From UBA1535 sp002323775 (lineage in GTDB: Bacteria > Bacillota > Clostridia > Tissierellales > Sedimentibacteraceae): a DNA stretch of 64,000 bases. The position numbers and the translations under genes were made by a program. The notes beneath the pieces were generated by a model. The model was not told the origin of the DNA, did not search any database, and worked only from the letters and a program-made list of their open reading frames with translations. This document shows, in pieces, positions 17,910 to 26,619 of the stretch; position 1 is the first letter of the stretch; each line of letters begins with the position of its first letter. The DNA is taken from assembly GCA_031993545.1 (NCBI GenBank), contig DAMAHZ010000010.1, positions 3,408 to 67,407 on the forward strand. The letters run 5' to 3'.

Positions 17910-18626
17910 ATGGATGTGAATGGTTATATTTCCCCGTTATATACAGGCAGAGGAGCAAATTATGTTTCAAAAGGCGGTGGCTCTAATCTTGGGATGGATG
18001 ATTTCCTAAAGTTATTAGCCGCACAATTAGCTAATCAAGATATGATGAATCCAAGCCAAGACACTGACTTTATAGCTCAGATGGCACAGTTTTCATCATT
18101 GCAATCCATGGACTCTATGGCAAAGATGACTTCCTTTAACCAATCTACTGCTTTAGTAGGAAAATATGTTGTAGTTGCAACATATGAAAAGGGTTTGGAT
18201 AAAGATGGAAATCTAAAGCTTAAGACAGTGGAAGGATTTGTAGAAAAGGTAACTTTATTCGGAAATGAGCCTTCTATAATTGTTAATGGAAAGGCATATG
18301 GTTATTCAAATGTAATGGAGATTAAGACACCTCCAGAAACGTCTACAGTATTAAATAAAGCAGTTGCAACAGCGCTGGAAAACAAAACTACTGCTACAGT
18401 AAGTGAAGACGGTTCTACAGTACCTACTACATCTAAATGGGTTACACAAGAAGCAATGAATGCTTATACAGCAGCTATCGAATTAGCTCAAGCTATAGTT
18501 AATAAAGCAGATGCAACGAATGAAGAAAAAGTGAGTGCAATATCAGCATTATCCTTAGCAACAGAAACATTTAATAGCGCCAAGAAGAATGGATTAAAAG
18601 AACCAGAAGTACCAGAGACACCATAA
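17910..18626 (+). CDS. flgD: FlgD, hook-capping protein with extra C-terminal helical domain
   Basis: Residues 25-75 carry the FlgD core, with GMDDFLKLLAAQLANQDMMNP and DFIAQMAQFSSLQSM, which caps the growing hook. Residues 85-145 resemble the small Tudor-like FlgD module. From about 150 a Thr/Ser-rich linker leads to a helical segment (about 180-230) containing AYTAAIELAQAIVNKADATN and EEKVSAISALSLATETF. This resembles FIVAR-type three-helix repeats of surface proteins and is not usual in FlgD. The tail EPEVPETP is proline rich. AAAGGAGGCAAAAGAT precedes the ATG. Confidence 0.92.
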   Translation: MDVNGYISPLYTGRGANYVSKGGGSNLGMDDFLKLLAAQLANQDMMNPSQDTDFIAQMAQFSSLQSMDSMAKMTSFNQSTALVGKYVVVATYEKGLDKDGNLKLKTVEGFVEKVTLFGNEPSIIVNGKAYGYSNVMEIKTPPETSTVLNKAVATALENKTTATVSEDGSTVPTTSKWVTQEAMNAYTAAIELAQAIVNKADATNEEKVSAISALSLATETFNSAKKNGLKEPEVPETP

Positions 18627-18688
18627 AAAGATAATATAAAATAATTATATTGAGTCTAGTATAAAAATTATGAGAAGGCGGTGAGTAG

Positions 18689-19102
18689 ATGTCAGACGTT
18701 AATTTTCTAAGAAATATAAGCAATATCAACTCCAACCTTGATATCAACTCAGTAAAAAGGCAGAACCTAAATAAGAGCACAAGCTCAAACGATGGCTTGA
18801 AAGAAAGCTCGTTTAAGGAACTGTTAAATGAGAAGAAAGCTCAGGTAAATGCTCTTTCATTCTCAAAGCATGCAACAGAAAGAATTGAGCAAAGAAATAT
18901 AGATATTGACGAATCAGTAGCCGGCAAGTTAAGTGAAGCCTTAGAACAAGCTAAGGACAAGGGTCTTAAAAATGTTCTGGTTATGATAGATTCATCAGCG
19001 TTTATACTGAACACACTGAGCAACAAGGTTATAACAGCACTGAATAATTCAGAGCTAAAAGAAAATATTTTTACAAATATAGACGGAGCTGTAATAAAAT
19101 AG
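18689..19102 (+). CDS. Conserved flagellar operon protein (flg_new / TIGR02530 family)
   Basis: The 137 residues show a variable N-terminus and a conserved block from about 55: FSKHATERIEQRNIDIDE, then KGLKNVLVMIDSSAFILN and NKVITALN. This family is found between flgD and flgE in many Firmicutes flagellar operons. Its role is not firmly known; a hook-assembly function is inferred from position only. GAAGGCGGTGAGTAG precedes the ATG. Confidence 0.85.
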   Translation: MSDVNFLRNISNINSNLDINSVKRQNLNKSTSSNDGLKESSFKELLNEKKAQVNALSFSKHATERIEQRNIDIDESVAGKLSEALEQAKDKGLKNVLVMIDSSAFILNTLSNKVITALNNSELKENIFTNIDGAVIK

Positions 19103-19251
19103 CCGGTCCACTTGTGGAGGCTAAGTGCTATGACTTATTGATTAGCACAGGTTCTTATCTAAGTAAAATTACAGCTTTAGGTAATAAAAAACAATAAAAT
19201 TATCTAATGGCTCGACAAAGTCGAGACTATGTTTAAAGGAGAACAAATATT
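19103..19251 (+). other. Intercistronic gap before flgE with three hairpins
   Basis: Within 149 bp three stems are visible: TCCAC/GTGGA near 19108-19119, GTGCTA/TAGCAC near 19126-19149, and CTCGAC-AAA-GTCGAG at 19211-19225. No promoter was convincing. The last stem lies about 12 bases upstream of the flgE ribosome site AAAGGAG and could affect hook-protein translation. Confidence 0.45.
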
Positions 19252-20130
19252 ATGATGAGATCATTATACTCAGGCGTTGCAGGCTTGAGAACACACCAAA
19301 CAAAGATGGACGTAGTAGGTAACAATATATCAAACGTAAATACATATGCTTATAAATCACAAAGAGCTACTTTTAGAGATTTGTACTATCAAACTACAAG
19401 AGCTTCAAGTAACGGAGTAAATGCGATGCAGTTAGGATACGGTGCTCAAGTAGGATCAATTGATACTTTACACATGAGAGCTGGATATTCACCTACTGAT
19501 AGACCTATGGATGTTTATATAGACGGAGAAGGATTTATTACTGTAGCAGATCCAAACGGCGGAGAGATGTATACTCGTGTAGGAGCTTTATCGTTTATGC
19601 CTATAAAGGGATCAGCTACTGGAGATTACAGATTAGTTGACATAAATGGAAATCCTATTCTAGGTTGTAATGCAACTATAACTGCTTCGACTCCTCCAAC
19701 AAGTACTATAGGTGGTATTGATCCAGCGACTTCAGTAATTGCTACACCTGAAGAAGTAGTAGTTAAAAATTTTGCTGATTATACAAATATTTCTATAGGA
19801 GCAGACGGAATAATTACTGGTATAGATAAAACTGGAACAGTTTTACAATTGGGAGCTATAGCAATAGCTAAGATTTCTAATCCTGAAGGACTTACAATGC
19901 AAGGAAACTCTTACTTTAAGGCTATAAACAACACAGGCGTTATTTCGTATAACAAAGCAAGCAAAAACGGAGTTGGTGGTTTAGTAACCGGAGCTTTGGA
20001 AATGTCAAACGTAGACCTTGCAAAAGAGTTTACAGATATGATTACAACTCAAAGAGGATACCAAGCTAACTCAAGAATAATCTCAGTTGTAGACGAGATG
20101 CTACAAGAGCTTGTAAACTTAAAGAGATAA
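19252..20130 (+). CDS. flgE: FlgE, flagellar hook protein (short form)
   Basis: The 292 residues begin with MRSLYSGVAGLRTHQTKMDVVGNNISNVNT, the hook/rod family N-terminus, and end with KEFTDMITTQRGYQANSRI followed by VDEMLQELVNLKR, the paired C-terminal helix. It is as short as the Bacillus hook protein (about 264) and lacks the large extra domain of enterobacterial FlgE. Order after flgD supports hook rather than distal rod. AAAGGAG lies ten bases before the first of two adjacent ATGs. Confidence 0.9.
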   Translation: MMRSLYSGVAGLRTHQTKMDVVGNNISNVNTYAYKSQRATFRDLYYQTTRASSNGVNAMQLGYGAQVGSIDTLHMRAGYSPTDRPMDVYIDGEGFITVADPNGGEMYTRVGALSFMPIKGSATGDYRLVDINGNPILGCNATITASTPPTSTIGGIDPATSVIATPEEVVVKNFADYTNISIGADGIITGIDKTGTVLQLGAIAIAKISNPEGLTMQGNSYFKAINNTGVISYNKASKNGVGGLVTGALEMSNVDLAKEFTDMITTQRGYQANSRIISVVDEMLQELVNLKR

Positions 20131-20351
20131 TTTTTAAAACTTAATATTGGGAGGATGCAGGCATTGTTGCTAAGCAATCAATGCTTGCATCACATCCATA
20201 TAATGACTTATAGGTATATATAAAGTAAAATATAAGTTATTAAACTGTTTAGACAGAAAAAAATGCTACATAACTAAATACTTTAATAATTTACATTTTG
20301 TTTTATATTAAAATGTAACAAAAAAATCTCCATAAGAGAGGGGCAATAATT
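20131..20351 (+). other. Structured intercistronic gap, flgE-flbD
   Basis: Within 221 bp a long hairpin spans 20154-20191: GGCATTG and TTGC on the left pair with GCAA and CAATGCT on the right around a TAA loop, about 17 pairs with one bulge and one G-U. A weaker stem pairs ATGACTTATA with TATAAGTTAT, and TTACATTTT (20291-20299) pairs perfectly with AAAATGTAA (20310-20318). No run of T follows on the plus strand, so these are not obvious terminators. The gap separates hook genes from motor genes. Confidence 0.55.
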
Positions 20352-20558
20352 ATGATAGTATTAGAAAAACTTAATAAAGAAGAGATAGTTCTTAATTCTA
20401 ATCACATAGAAATAATAGAGACTATTCCTGAAACAAAAATTACTTTAACGTCAGGTAGATACTACTTGGTAATACAAAGTCCTGATGAGGTTGTTGATAG
20501 AATTATTAATTACAATCGAAAAGTTTATAGTAATTTAATAAAGGTAAACGAGGTGTGA
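20352..20558 (+). CDS. flbD: FlbD / SwrD-family flagellar protein
   Basis: This 68-residue protein starts MIVLEKLNKEEIVLNSNHIE, close to the FlbD/SwrD family, and contains PETKITLTSGRYYLV. In Bacillus SwrD increases flagellar torque for swarming. The position immediately before motA supports a link to stator function. AGAGAGGGGCAATAATT precedes the ATG, and motA starts two bases after its stop. Confidence 0.88.
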   Translation: MIVLEKLNKEEIVLNSNHIEIIETIPETKITLTSGRYYLVIQSPDEVVDRIINYNRKVYSNLIKVNEV

Positions 20559-20559
20559 T

Positions 20560-21396
20560 ATGGATATATGGTTTTTAATTGGATTTATAGCAGCAATAGG
20601 CTTAACTTTATTTGGTATATCAAATGATCCATCACAAGGATTTAATGCAGTTTTGAATTTCTGGGATATTGGTAGTATTTACATAACAATAGGTGGAACT
20701 GTCGCTACAGTTCTTATGTCAGTTCCTTTCAAATACATAGCAAAGATTCCTGCTCATATGGGAATTCTTATGAAAAAGGAAAAAGTAAATATGCAAGGCT
20801 ATATAGATGTTCTTGTAGAATTAGCTCAGGAAGCTAGGGTTAAAGGTCTATTGGCTTTGGAAGAAAAAGTAAATCAGATAGAAATAGATGATAAATTTTT
20901 AAAATTTTGTGTAATGTTAATAATTGATGCCTTAGAAGCAACTAAGGTTAGAGAACAAATTGAAAATGAGATAAGCTGTATAGAAGTAAGACATGCTAAT
21001 GCTTGGAAGGTTTATGAGCGTGGAGAGCAAATGGGTCCTGCATTCGGTATGTTAGGAACACTTATAGGTTTGATAAACATGCTTAAAAACCTAAATCCAG
21101 ATGATTCGTCATCTCTGGGACAAGGTATGTCAACTGCTTTGATTACAACATTTTATGGGTCTTTTATAGCTAACGTAATATTTGGACCTATGGGTAACCG
21201 ATTAAAAGCAAAACACGAGGAAGAAATGACTCTAAAAAATATGATTATGGAAGGTGTTTTGTCAATACAGGCTGGAGAAAATCCAAAATATATCAGAGAT
21301 AAATTAAACGCATATTTAACAAATAAAGAAAGAGATAAATCATCGCCTGATTCTGGCTCTGATGATGATGGTGGCAAAAATTCTAAAAGGAAATAG
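20560..21396 (+). CDS. motA: MotA, stator ion-channel subunit
   Basis: The 278 residues show four membrane segments (near 3-20, 32-52, 155-175 and 185-205). A cytoplasmic loop follows the second. The conserved block GPAFGMLGTLIGLINMLKNL precedes the third segment and ALITTFYGSFIANVIFGP forms the fourth. MotA5MotB2 converts ion flow into torque on FliG. An acidic and basic tail (SPDSGSDDDGG) ends the protein. Start is ATG with AACGAGGTGTGAT upstream. Confidence 0.95.
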   Translation: MDIWFLIGFIAAIGLTLFGISNDPSQGFNAVLNFWDIGSIYITIGGTVATVLMSVPFKYIAKIPAHMGILMKKEKVNMQGYIDVLVELAQEARVKGLLALEEKVNQIEIDDKFLKFCVMLIIDALEATKVREQIENEISCIEVRHANAWKVYERGEQMGPAFGMLGTLIGLINMLKNLNPDDSSSLGQGMSTALITTFYGSFIANVIFGPMGNRLKAKHEEEMTLKNMIMEGVLSIQAGENPKYIRDKLNAYLTNKERDKSSPDSGSDDDGGKNSKRK

Positions 21397-21436
21397 TTAT
21401 ACATAGATAATTTATATTTGATGGTAGGTGAATAGA

Positions 21437-22234
21437 TTGGCAAGAAAAAGAACACCGCAGGCTGTAAATACTGGAGCATGGCTAAATACATATGCTGATA
21501 TGATTACACTTGTATTAACATTTTTTATACTGTTGTTTGCATTTTCTCAGATAAATTCAAAGAAATACGCAGATATAGCTAATGCACTTAATGGTGGCAA
21601 TAAAAATAGAATACAGGTTCCTGAGGACTATCAACCTGGTTCGGATTTCCCAGGTACTGATGGACAAGATGATGGTAATAAATCACCTGAATCATCAGAA
21701 GAAGATGAAGCAGAAGCAAAGGAAAGTATGGATGCCTTGTACAGAATATTGACAAATTATGTAACTGATAATAAACTTGAGGGAGATGTTTCTCTTGCAA
21801 GAATGGAAGATGAAATTTTTATACGCTTTGGCGATAAAATTTTATTCGATGGATATAGTTCAGCCATGAAACAAAGCGGAAAGGATATTCTTGATATTCT
21901 TGTATTAGGTCTTGAAGAAGCACAAAACCATATAGAGTCAATTAGTATAGCAGGACATACAGCAAAGGTTGAAAATGAGTCTGTTGAGATAGATAGAAAG
22001 CTTTCGTCAGCCAGAGCCACTGAAGTGCTTCTATATATACAAAATAAAGATATACTTGATGCAGCAAAGCTAACGGCAGTCGGATATGGACTTTATAAAC
22101 CAATAGCTTCAAATGACACTCCTGAGGGAAGGGCTCAGAACAGGAGAGTTGAGATATACATAACAAGAAAGACTCATGAAAAAAGCACATTAGAGCGTTT
22201 TTATGAATTGCTTAAAGATAGGGAAAATAATTAA
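21437..22234 (+). CDS. motB: MotB, stator peptidoglycan-anchor subunit
   Basis: About 265 residues. An N-terminal transmembrane helix includes YADMITLVLTFFILLFAFS, whose Asp is the expected ion-binding residue. It is followed by a plug/linker rich in Asp, Glu and Ser, then an OmpA-like domain (about 150-250) with ISIAGHTAK, DRKLSSARATEVL and AQNRRVEIYI for peptidoglycan binding. The start is taken as TTG 21437 (MARKRTP) because AGGTGA lies five bases upstream; GTG 21428 is an in-frame alternative. Confidence 0.93.
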   Translation: MARKRTPQAVNTGAWLNTYADMITLVLTFFILLFAFSQINSKKYADIANALNGGNKNRIQVPEDYQPGSDFPGTDGQDDGNKSPESSEEDEAEAKESMDALYRILTNYVTDNKLEGDVSLARMEDEIFIRFGDKILFDGYSSAMKQSGKDILDILVLGLEEAQNHIESISIAGHTAKVENESVEIDRKLSSARATEVLLYIQNKDILDAAKLTAVGYGLYKPIASNDTPEGRAQNRRVEIYITRKTHEKSTLERFYELLKDRENN

Positions 22235-22277
22235 GATGACAGTACAGAATAAATTAAAGATTGAAGAGGGCAGATAA

Positions 22278-23270
22278 ATGGCAGATATATTATCTCAAAG
22301 TCAAATTGATGCATTGCTTAATAATCTAATTAGCGGTGAAAGCAAAATGGAGTCTGTGGAAAAAGAAGATGGCGATACAAAAATAAAGACATACGATTTT
22401 AGCAGTCCCAAAAAGGTTACACGTGAAAACTTAAAGATGTTAAGTGGTATATATGAAAGCTATGCACGAATAATCTCGTCTTATTTGACAGCAGTGTTAA
22501 GACTCGTCTGTGAAGTAGAGGTTGATCAGATAGATGAAAGTATATTTTATGAATACAATAATGCACTAAGTGACTCTGTATTGATGTGTGTGGTAGATTT
22601 CATAATGCCGGACACAAATAAATCATTTGGGCAAATATTGGTCAATGTACCTAAACCTCTAGCTTTTTTAATTATTGATAAGCTTATGGGGGGAGATGGA
22701 GATGACTATAAATATGACAGAGACTTTACTGATATTGAGCTATCAATATTGGATAATACATTAAGATATGTTATGAATCAGATGAAGGATGCGTGGGCAA
22801 ATACAATTCCTATAGATGTAGAATATAGCAAAATAGAAACAAATGCTAGATTTATACAGAGTGTAGGTTATAATGATACTGTTTTACTAATAATGCTGGA
22901 GACAGTAATTAAAAACATAAGTGATAAAATTACAATTTGCATCCCTACATTGGTTATAGATGAAATATTTAAAAAATCAGAAAGCGGTTTTAGAGCGAGG
23001 AGAAAGGGTTCCGAACTTGAGAATGAAAAGGATAAGGAAAGGATAATGAATTATCTAAAAGCTTCTTATCTGAACGTAACTGGTATACTTGGTGGAACTG
23101 AATTAAGCCTGCACGATGTCCTCAATATTCAAGTTGGTGATGTCATAGTATTAGATGACAAAGCCTACGATGATGTAATAATGAAAGTTGAAGATAAAAC
23201 TTGGTTTAAAGGCAAGTGGGGAGCTAAAAGAAGAAGAAATGCTATTAAAATTAAAGAAGTTTTGTACTAA
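22278..23270 (+). CDS. fliM: FliM, flagellar motor switch protein
   Basis: The 330 residues begin with DILSQSQIDALLNNL, the N-terminal peptide that binds phosphorylated CheY. The middle CheC-like domain contains LAFLIIDKLMGGDGD, and the C-terminal SpoA/FliN-like domain (about 255-325) contains SLHDVLNIQVGDVIVLDD. FliM sits between FliG and FliY in the C-ring and sets rotation direction. AGAGGGCAGATAA precedes the ATG. Confidence 0.97.
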   Translation: MADILSQSQIDALLNNLISGESKMESVEKEDGDTKIKTYDFSSPKKVTRENLKMLSGIYESYARIISSYLTAVLRLVCEVEVDQIDESIFYEYNNALSDSVLMCVVDFIMPDTNKSFGQILVNVPKPLAFLIIDKLMGGDGDDYKYDRDFTDIELSILDNTLRYVMNQMKDAWANTIPIDVEYSKIETNARFIQSVGYNDTVLLIMLETVIKNISDKITICIPTLVIDEIFKKSESGFRARRKGSELENEKDKERIMNYLKASYLNVTGILGGTELSLHDVLNIQVGDVIVLDDKAYDDVIMKVEDKTWFKGKWGAKRRRNAIKIKEVLY

Positions 23271-23292
23271 AATTTAGAATAAGAGGTATCGT

Positions 23293-24651
23293 ATGGAAGT
23301 GAATAATGAAATGTTGTTAACTGAGATGGAAAAAGATGTGATAGGAGAGGTAATGAATATAAGCCTTGGCTCATCTGCTACATCATTATCATCCTTACTT
23401 AGTAAAAGAGTCGATATAACAGTGCCTAGAGTTAAGGTTACAAACACGCAGGATTTCGACTTCAATGATATGGACCCAGCTATCGGTGTTGAGATAAAAT
23501 ATATTGATGGTGTAAATGGAGACAATGTATTAATATTAAAAAAAGCCGATATAAAGGTTATATTAGAAACATTGATGAGTATAGAAATACCTGACGACGA
23601 ATTCGTGCTTGATGAAATAGCTATGAGTGCAGTAAGTGAAGTTATGAATCAAATGATGGGTTCTGCAGCTACAGCTCTAGCGGATTTTTTAGGAAAGCCT
23701 GTAAACATATCTACTCCTGTTGCTTATGAAATTACAGATAAAGAATCCTTTAAGGGCAGATATTTCTCTGAGGACTCCATAGTAGAAGTTAAATTTGACT
23801 TAAAGGTAGGAGATGTAATAAACAGTGAGTTTCTAAATGTGTTTTCAATCCCTTTAGCAAAAGAAATGGTAGGTTTATTTTTGAAGGGAACAGGGATAGA
23901 GCAAGACGATTCAGGTGAAATGGTGATTAATCAAAGCTTTGCTGAAAGTGTAGAAAAAGGCGCCACGAAGAATACAGAGAAAGCTCAAGAACCTAAAATG
24001 CAAGCACAAGAGAGAATTCAAGAGTCTGAACCGAAGTTTGAAGAAGTTCCGGCATCTAAGCCAAAGCTTGAAGAAAGGGTTCAAAAGCCTAGTCCAAGGA
24101 TAGAGCCTGAAGTATCAAGATACATTGATAAAGAGCCTAGAGAAAAAGTAGATTCATATGAAGATGACTTCAAGGAAGAGGACGAAAGATTACATAGTAG
24201 GAGGCCTAAGAGAAGAAAAATGCCAGAATATTACGATGATTATGATGATGAAGATTATGATGATTATGAGGAGAGACCAAGAAAAGCTGCACCAGAGAGA
24301 AAACCTAGAAAAACAACAGCTCCGGTTAATGTAGCACCTATACAGTATGAAAGCTTTGATGATGATGATGAAATGCTATCAGAGGAGCAAAAAACTAATT
24401 TAGGCTTGATTATGTCAGTTCCTTTACAGGTTACGGTAGAGATAGGCAGGACTAAAAAGAAAATTAAGGATATTTTGGAGTTCTCTCAAGGAACAATCGT
24501 TGAACTTGATAAGCAAGCTGGCACACAGGTAGACATAATTATAAATGGACAGGTTATCGCTAAAGGCGATGTAGTAGTAGTAAATGACAACTTTGGTGTT
24601 AGAGTTTCAGAGATAATTAAAAAAGATGAAATATTCAAATTAACAGTTTAA
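23293..24651 (+). CDS. fliY: FliY, motor switch protein with CheC phosphatase domain
   Basis: The 452-residue protein has a CheC-like N-terminal region with two ExxxN phosphatase signatures (VIGEVMNISLGSSAT near 15 and AVSEVMNQMMGSAAT near 116). A highly charged linker (about 215-365) is rich in Glu, Lys, Pro and Asp-Tyr repeats. A C-terminal FliN/SpoA domain (about 375-450) contains LGLIMSVPLQVTVEIGRTKK. FliY combines C-ring structure with removal of phosphate from CheY-P. No separate fliN is in the window. The linker is encoded by a GAT-rich triplet tract near 24230-24280. Confidence 0.95.
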   Translation: MEVNNEMLLTEMEKDVIGEVMNISLGSSATSLSSLLSKRVDITVPRVKVTNTQDFDFNDMDPAIGVEIKYIDGVNGDNVLILKKADIKVILETLMSIEIPDDEFVLDEIAMSAVSEVMNQMMGSAATALADFLGKPVNISTPVAYEITDKESFKGRYFSEDSIVEVKFDLKVGDVINSEFLNVFSIPLAKEMVGLFLKGTGIEQDDSGEMVINQSFAESVEKGATKNTEKAQEPKMQAQERIQESEPKFEEVPASKPKLEERVQKPSPRIEPEVSRYIDKEPREKVDSYEDDFKEEDERLHSRRPKRRKMPEYYDDYDDEDYDDYEERPRKAAPERKPRKTTAPVNVAPIQYESFDDDDEMLSEEQKTNLGLIMSVPLQVTVEIGRTKKKIKDILEFSQGTIVELDKQAGTQVDIIINGQVIAKGDVVVVNDNFGVRVSEIIKKDEIFKLTV

Positions 24652-24737
24652 ATTATAAAACAATTAAGTTAAGAGCTTAATTATTTAATTATAAAATAAA
24701 AATTACGATAAATAAAGCATTTTATGGAGGATTAAAA

Positions 24738-25100
24738 ATGAGTGGCAAAATAATGATAGTAGACGATGCGGCTTTTATGAGAATGATGATAAAGGATACA
24801 TTAAAGAAAAGCGGGTATGAGGATTTAATTGAGGCAGCTGACGGAGAAATAGCGGTATCCCAATATAAAGCTGAAACACCTGATTTGGTTATCATGGATA
24901 TCACAATGCCAAACAAGGATGGTTTACAAGCATTAAAAGAAATTAAGGAGTATGATAGTTCTGCTAAGGTTGTTATGTGTTCAGCTATGGGACAAGAATC
25001 AATGGTAGTTGAAGCAATAAAATTAGGTGCTAAGGATTTTATTGTTAAGCCGTTTAAGCAGGAAAGAATACTTAAAACTGTAACAACAGTACTTGGTTAA
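24738..25100 (+). CDS. cheY: CheY, chemotaxis response regulator
   Basis: The 120 residues form a single receiver domain. It shows the acidic pair in IMIVDDAAFMRMMIKD, the phospho-acceptor Asp in LVIMDITMPNKDG near 54, and the conserved Lys in FIVKPFKQERI near 103-113. CheA phosphorylates it, and it then binds FliM to change rotation. There is no output domain. Its place between fliY and fliO matches Bacillus. TATGGAGGATTAAAA precedes the ATG. Confidence 0.97.
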   Translation: MSGKIMIVDDAAFMRMMIKDTLKKSGYEDLIEAADGEIAVSQYKAETPDLVIMDITMPNKDGLQALKEIKEYDSSAKVVMCSAMGQESMVVEAIKLGAKDFIVKPFKQERILKTVTTVLG

Positions 25101-25124
25101 TAAAAAACAAGAGAGGTGTTAGTG

Positions 25125-25541
25125 GTGCCAGAAATGTTTTCACTAATAGGAGCCTTGATTATGATAGTTTTGGTTTTATTTGCAACATATTATTTTACCA
25201 AAGCTATTTCTAAAAAAATGACAAATTATTCTTCCTCAAGACATTTAAAAATTATTGATAGAGTAGCACTTAGTCAAAATAAGTTTTTACTTATAGTTGA
25301 GGTTGATAAAAAATTTCTTTTGGTAGGGGTTTCTGACAATAGCATAAGTGTTTTGAAGGAATTTGACAGTTTAAGCTTAGAGCTTGGAGAAGCAAATTCA
25401 ATAATGGGACCTAATGCAGAAATTAATTTCTTAGAAATTTTGAAAGATAATTTAAAGAAAACTAAGATTGGCTCTAAGTTTATAAAAGATATTAATAAAA
25501 ATCATAGCGAAGATAAAATTGATAAGGATGGCGAAGCATGA
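25125..25541 (+). CDS. fliO: FliO, flagellar export-gate assembly protein
   Basis: About 138 residues. A single N-terminal transmembrane segment (SLIGALIMIVLVLFATYYF) precedes a cytoplasmic domain with LKIIDRVALSQNKFLLIVEV and FLLVGVSD, typical of FliO. FliO helps assemble the FliP ring. Three in-frame GTGs occur. The third, at 25125, lies six bases after AGAGGTG and is preferred over 25116. The end overlaps the fliP start by four bases. Confidence 0.88.
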   Translation: MPEMFSLIGALIMIVLVLFATYYFTKAISKKMTNYSSSRHLKIIDRVALSQNKFLLIVEVDKKFLLVGVSDNSISVLKEFDSLSLELGEANSIMGPNAEINFLEILKDNLKKTKIGSKFIKDINKNHSEDKIDKDGEA

Positions 25542-26323
25542 GCAAGGTCGTGGATACGATTAAAACAATCATAAGTAAATTAAGTAAAGACAAATTTAAA
25601 ATCATGCTGGTTGCTATCATATCGATGCTTGCGATACAAAGTAAAGCATTCGCAAATAGTGTTGTAAATGTTGATATAAATGGCAAATCAAATGACACTA
25701 TAGAAATTATAATATTACTAACGGTGCTTAGTTTACTTCCATCGATAGTAATAATGATGACCTCATTTACAAGAATAACTATAGTCCTATCATTTTTAAG
25801 AAATGCTATAGGACTTCAACAGACGCCGCCAAATCAAGTTATGGTTGGAATTGCGCTGTTCTTAACATTGTTTATAATGAGCCCGGTAATAAGCGAAATA
25901 AACACTACAGCTTATGAGCCTTATAAACAAGAACTTATATCGCAGGATGAATTCTATAAAAGAGCTCAAGAGCCTCTAAAAGGATTTATGCTGAAAAATA
26001 CAAGACCGAATGAGTTAAATATGTTCATAACTTTATCTAATAATCAAGAGGTAAATGAGACTCAGGACTTGCAGAAGCTTCCATTGACGGTAATTGTACC
26101 GGCATTTATGGTAAGCGAGCTAAGGCGTGCATTTATTATAGGCTTTTTAATTTTCATACCTTTTTTGATTATAGATACTGTTGTTTCAACCGTTCTGATG
26201 TCGATGGGTATGATGATGCTTCCACCTGTTATGATTTCACTGCCATTCAAGATATTATTGTTTGTTTTGGTAGATGGCTGGTCGCTTCTATTCCAAACAT
26301 TGATAAAGACATTTCAATTTTAG
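25538..26323 (+). CDS. fliP: FliP, flagellar type III export-gate protein
   Basis: The 261 residues begin with a cleavable-type signal sequence (KIMLVAIISMLAIQSKAFA). Four membrane segments follow. Family motifs MTSFTRITIVLSFLRNAIG and QTPPNQVMVGIALFLTLFIM are present. FliP5FliQ4FliR1 forms the export gate inside the MS ring. The ATG overlaps the fliO stop (ATGA), indicating coupled translation. Confidence 0.97.
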   Translation: MSKVVDTIKTIISKLSKDKFKIMLVAIISMLAIQSKAFANSVVNVDINGKSNDTIEIIILLTVLSLLPSIVIMMTSFTRITIVLSFLRNAIGLQQTPPNQVMVGIALFLTLFIMSPVISEINTTAYEPYKQELISQDEFYKRAQEPLKGFMLKNTRPNELNMFITLSNNQEVNETQDLQKLPLTVIVPAFMVSELRRAFIIGFLIFIPFLIIDTVVSTVLMSMGMMMLPPVMISLPFKILLFVLVDGWSLLFQTLIKTFQF

Positions 26324-26338
26324 CGGAGGGACATGATT

Positions 26339-26605
26339 ATGGATTCAGCGGTAGTAATGAGTGTAATGCAGGAAGCAATGCGTATAATTCTCAAAATGTC
26401 TCTCCCACTATTGAGTGTTAGTATGATAGTAGGTCTTGTTATAGCTATTTTTCAGGCAGCTACACAGATACATGAGCAAACACTTACATTTGTACCCAAG
26501 CTATTAGCAGTAGGACTATTATTGCTTTTACTTGGAGGTCATATAATAGCAACCATAAGAGATTTTGTAATTTATTTATTTGATCTTATGATAAAAATAA
26601 CTTAA
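26339..26605 (+). CDS. fliQ: FliQ, flagellar type III export-gate protein
   Basis: About 88 residues with two transmembrane helices, including the family stretch SMIVGLVIAIFQAATQIHEQ and FVPKLLAVGLLLLLLGG. FliQ packs around FliP and FliR in the gate. Two in-frame ATGs are possible; the one at 26339 has GGAGGG eight bases upstream, while 26333 is only two bases from it. Confidence 0.95.
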   Translation: MDSAVVMSVMQEAMRIILKMSLPLLSVSMIVGLVIAIFQAATQIHEQTLTFVPKLLAVGLLLLLLGGHIIATIRDFVIYLFDLMIKIT

Positions 26606-26619
26606 AGAGGTTGCATAAG

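Noticed and set aside
24230..24290. Tandem repeat tract or CRISPR-like array
   Set aside because: The GAT-rich triplets are in frame within FliY and encode an acidic linker; there are no spaced repeats.
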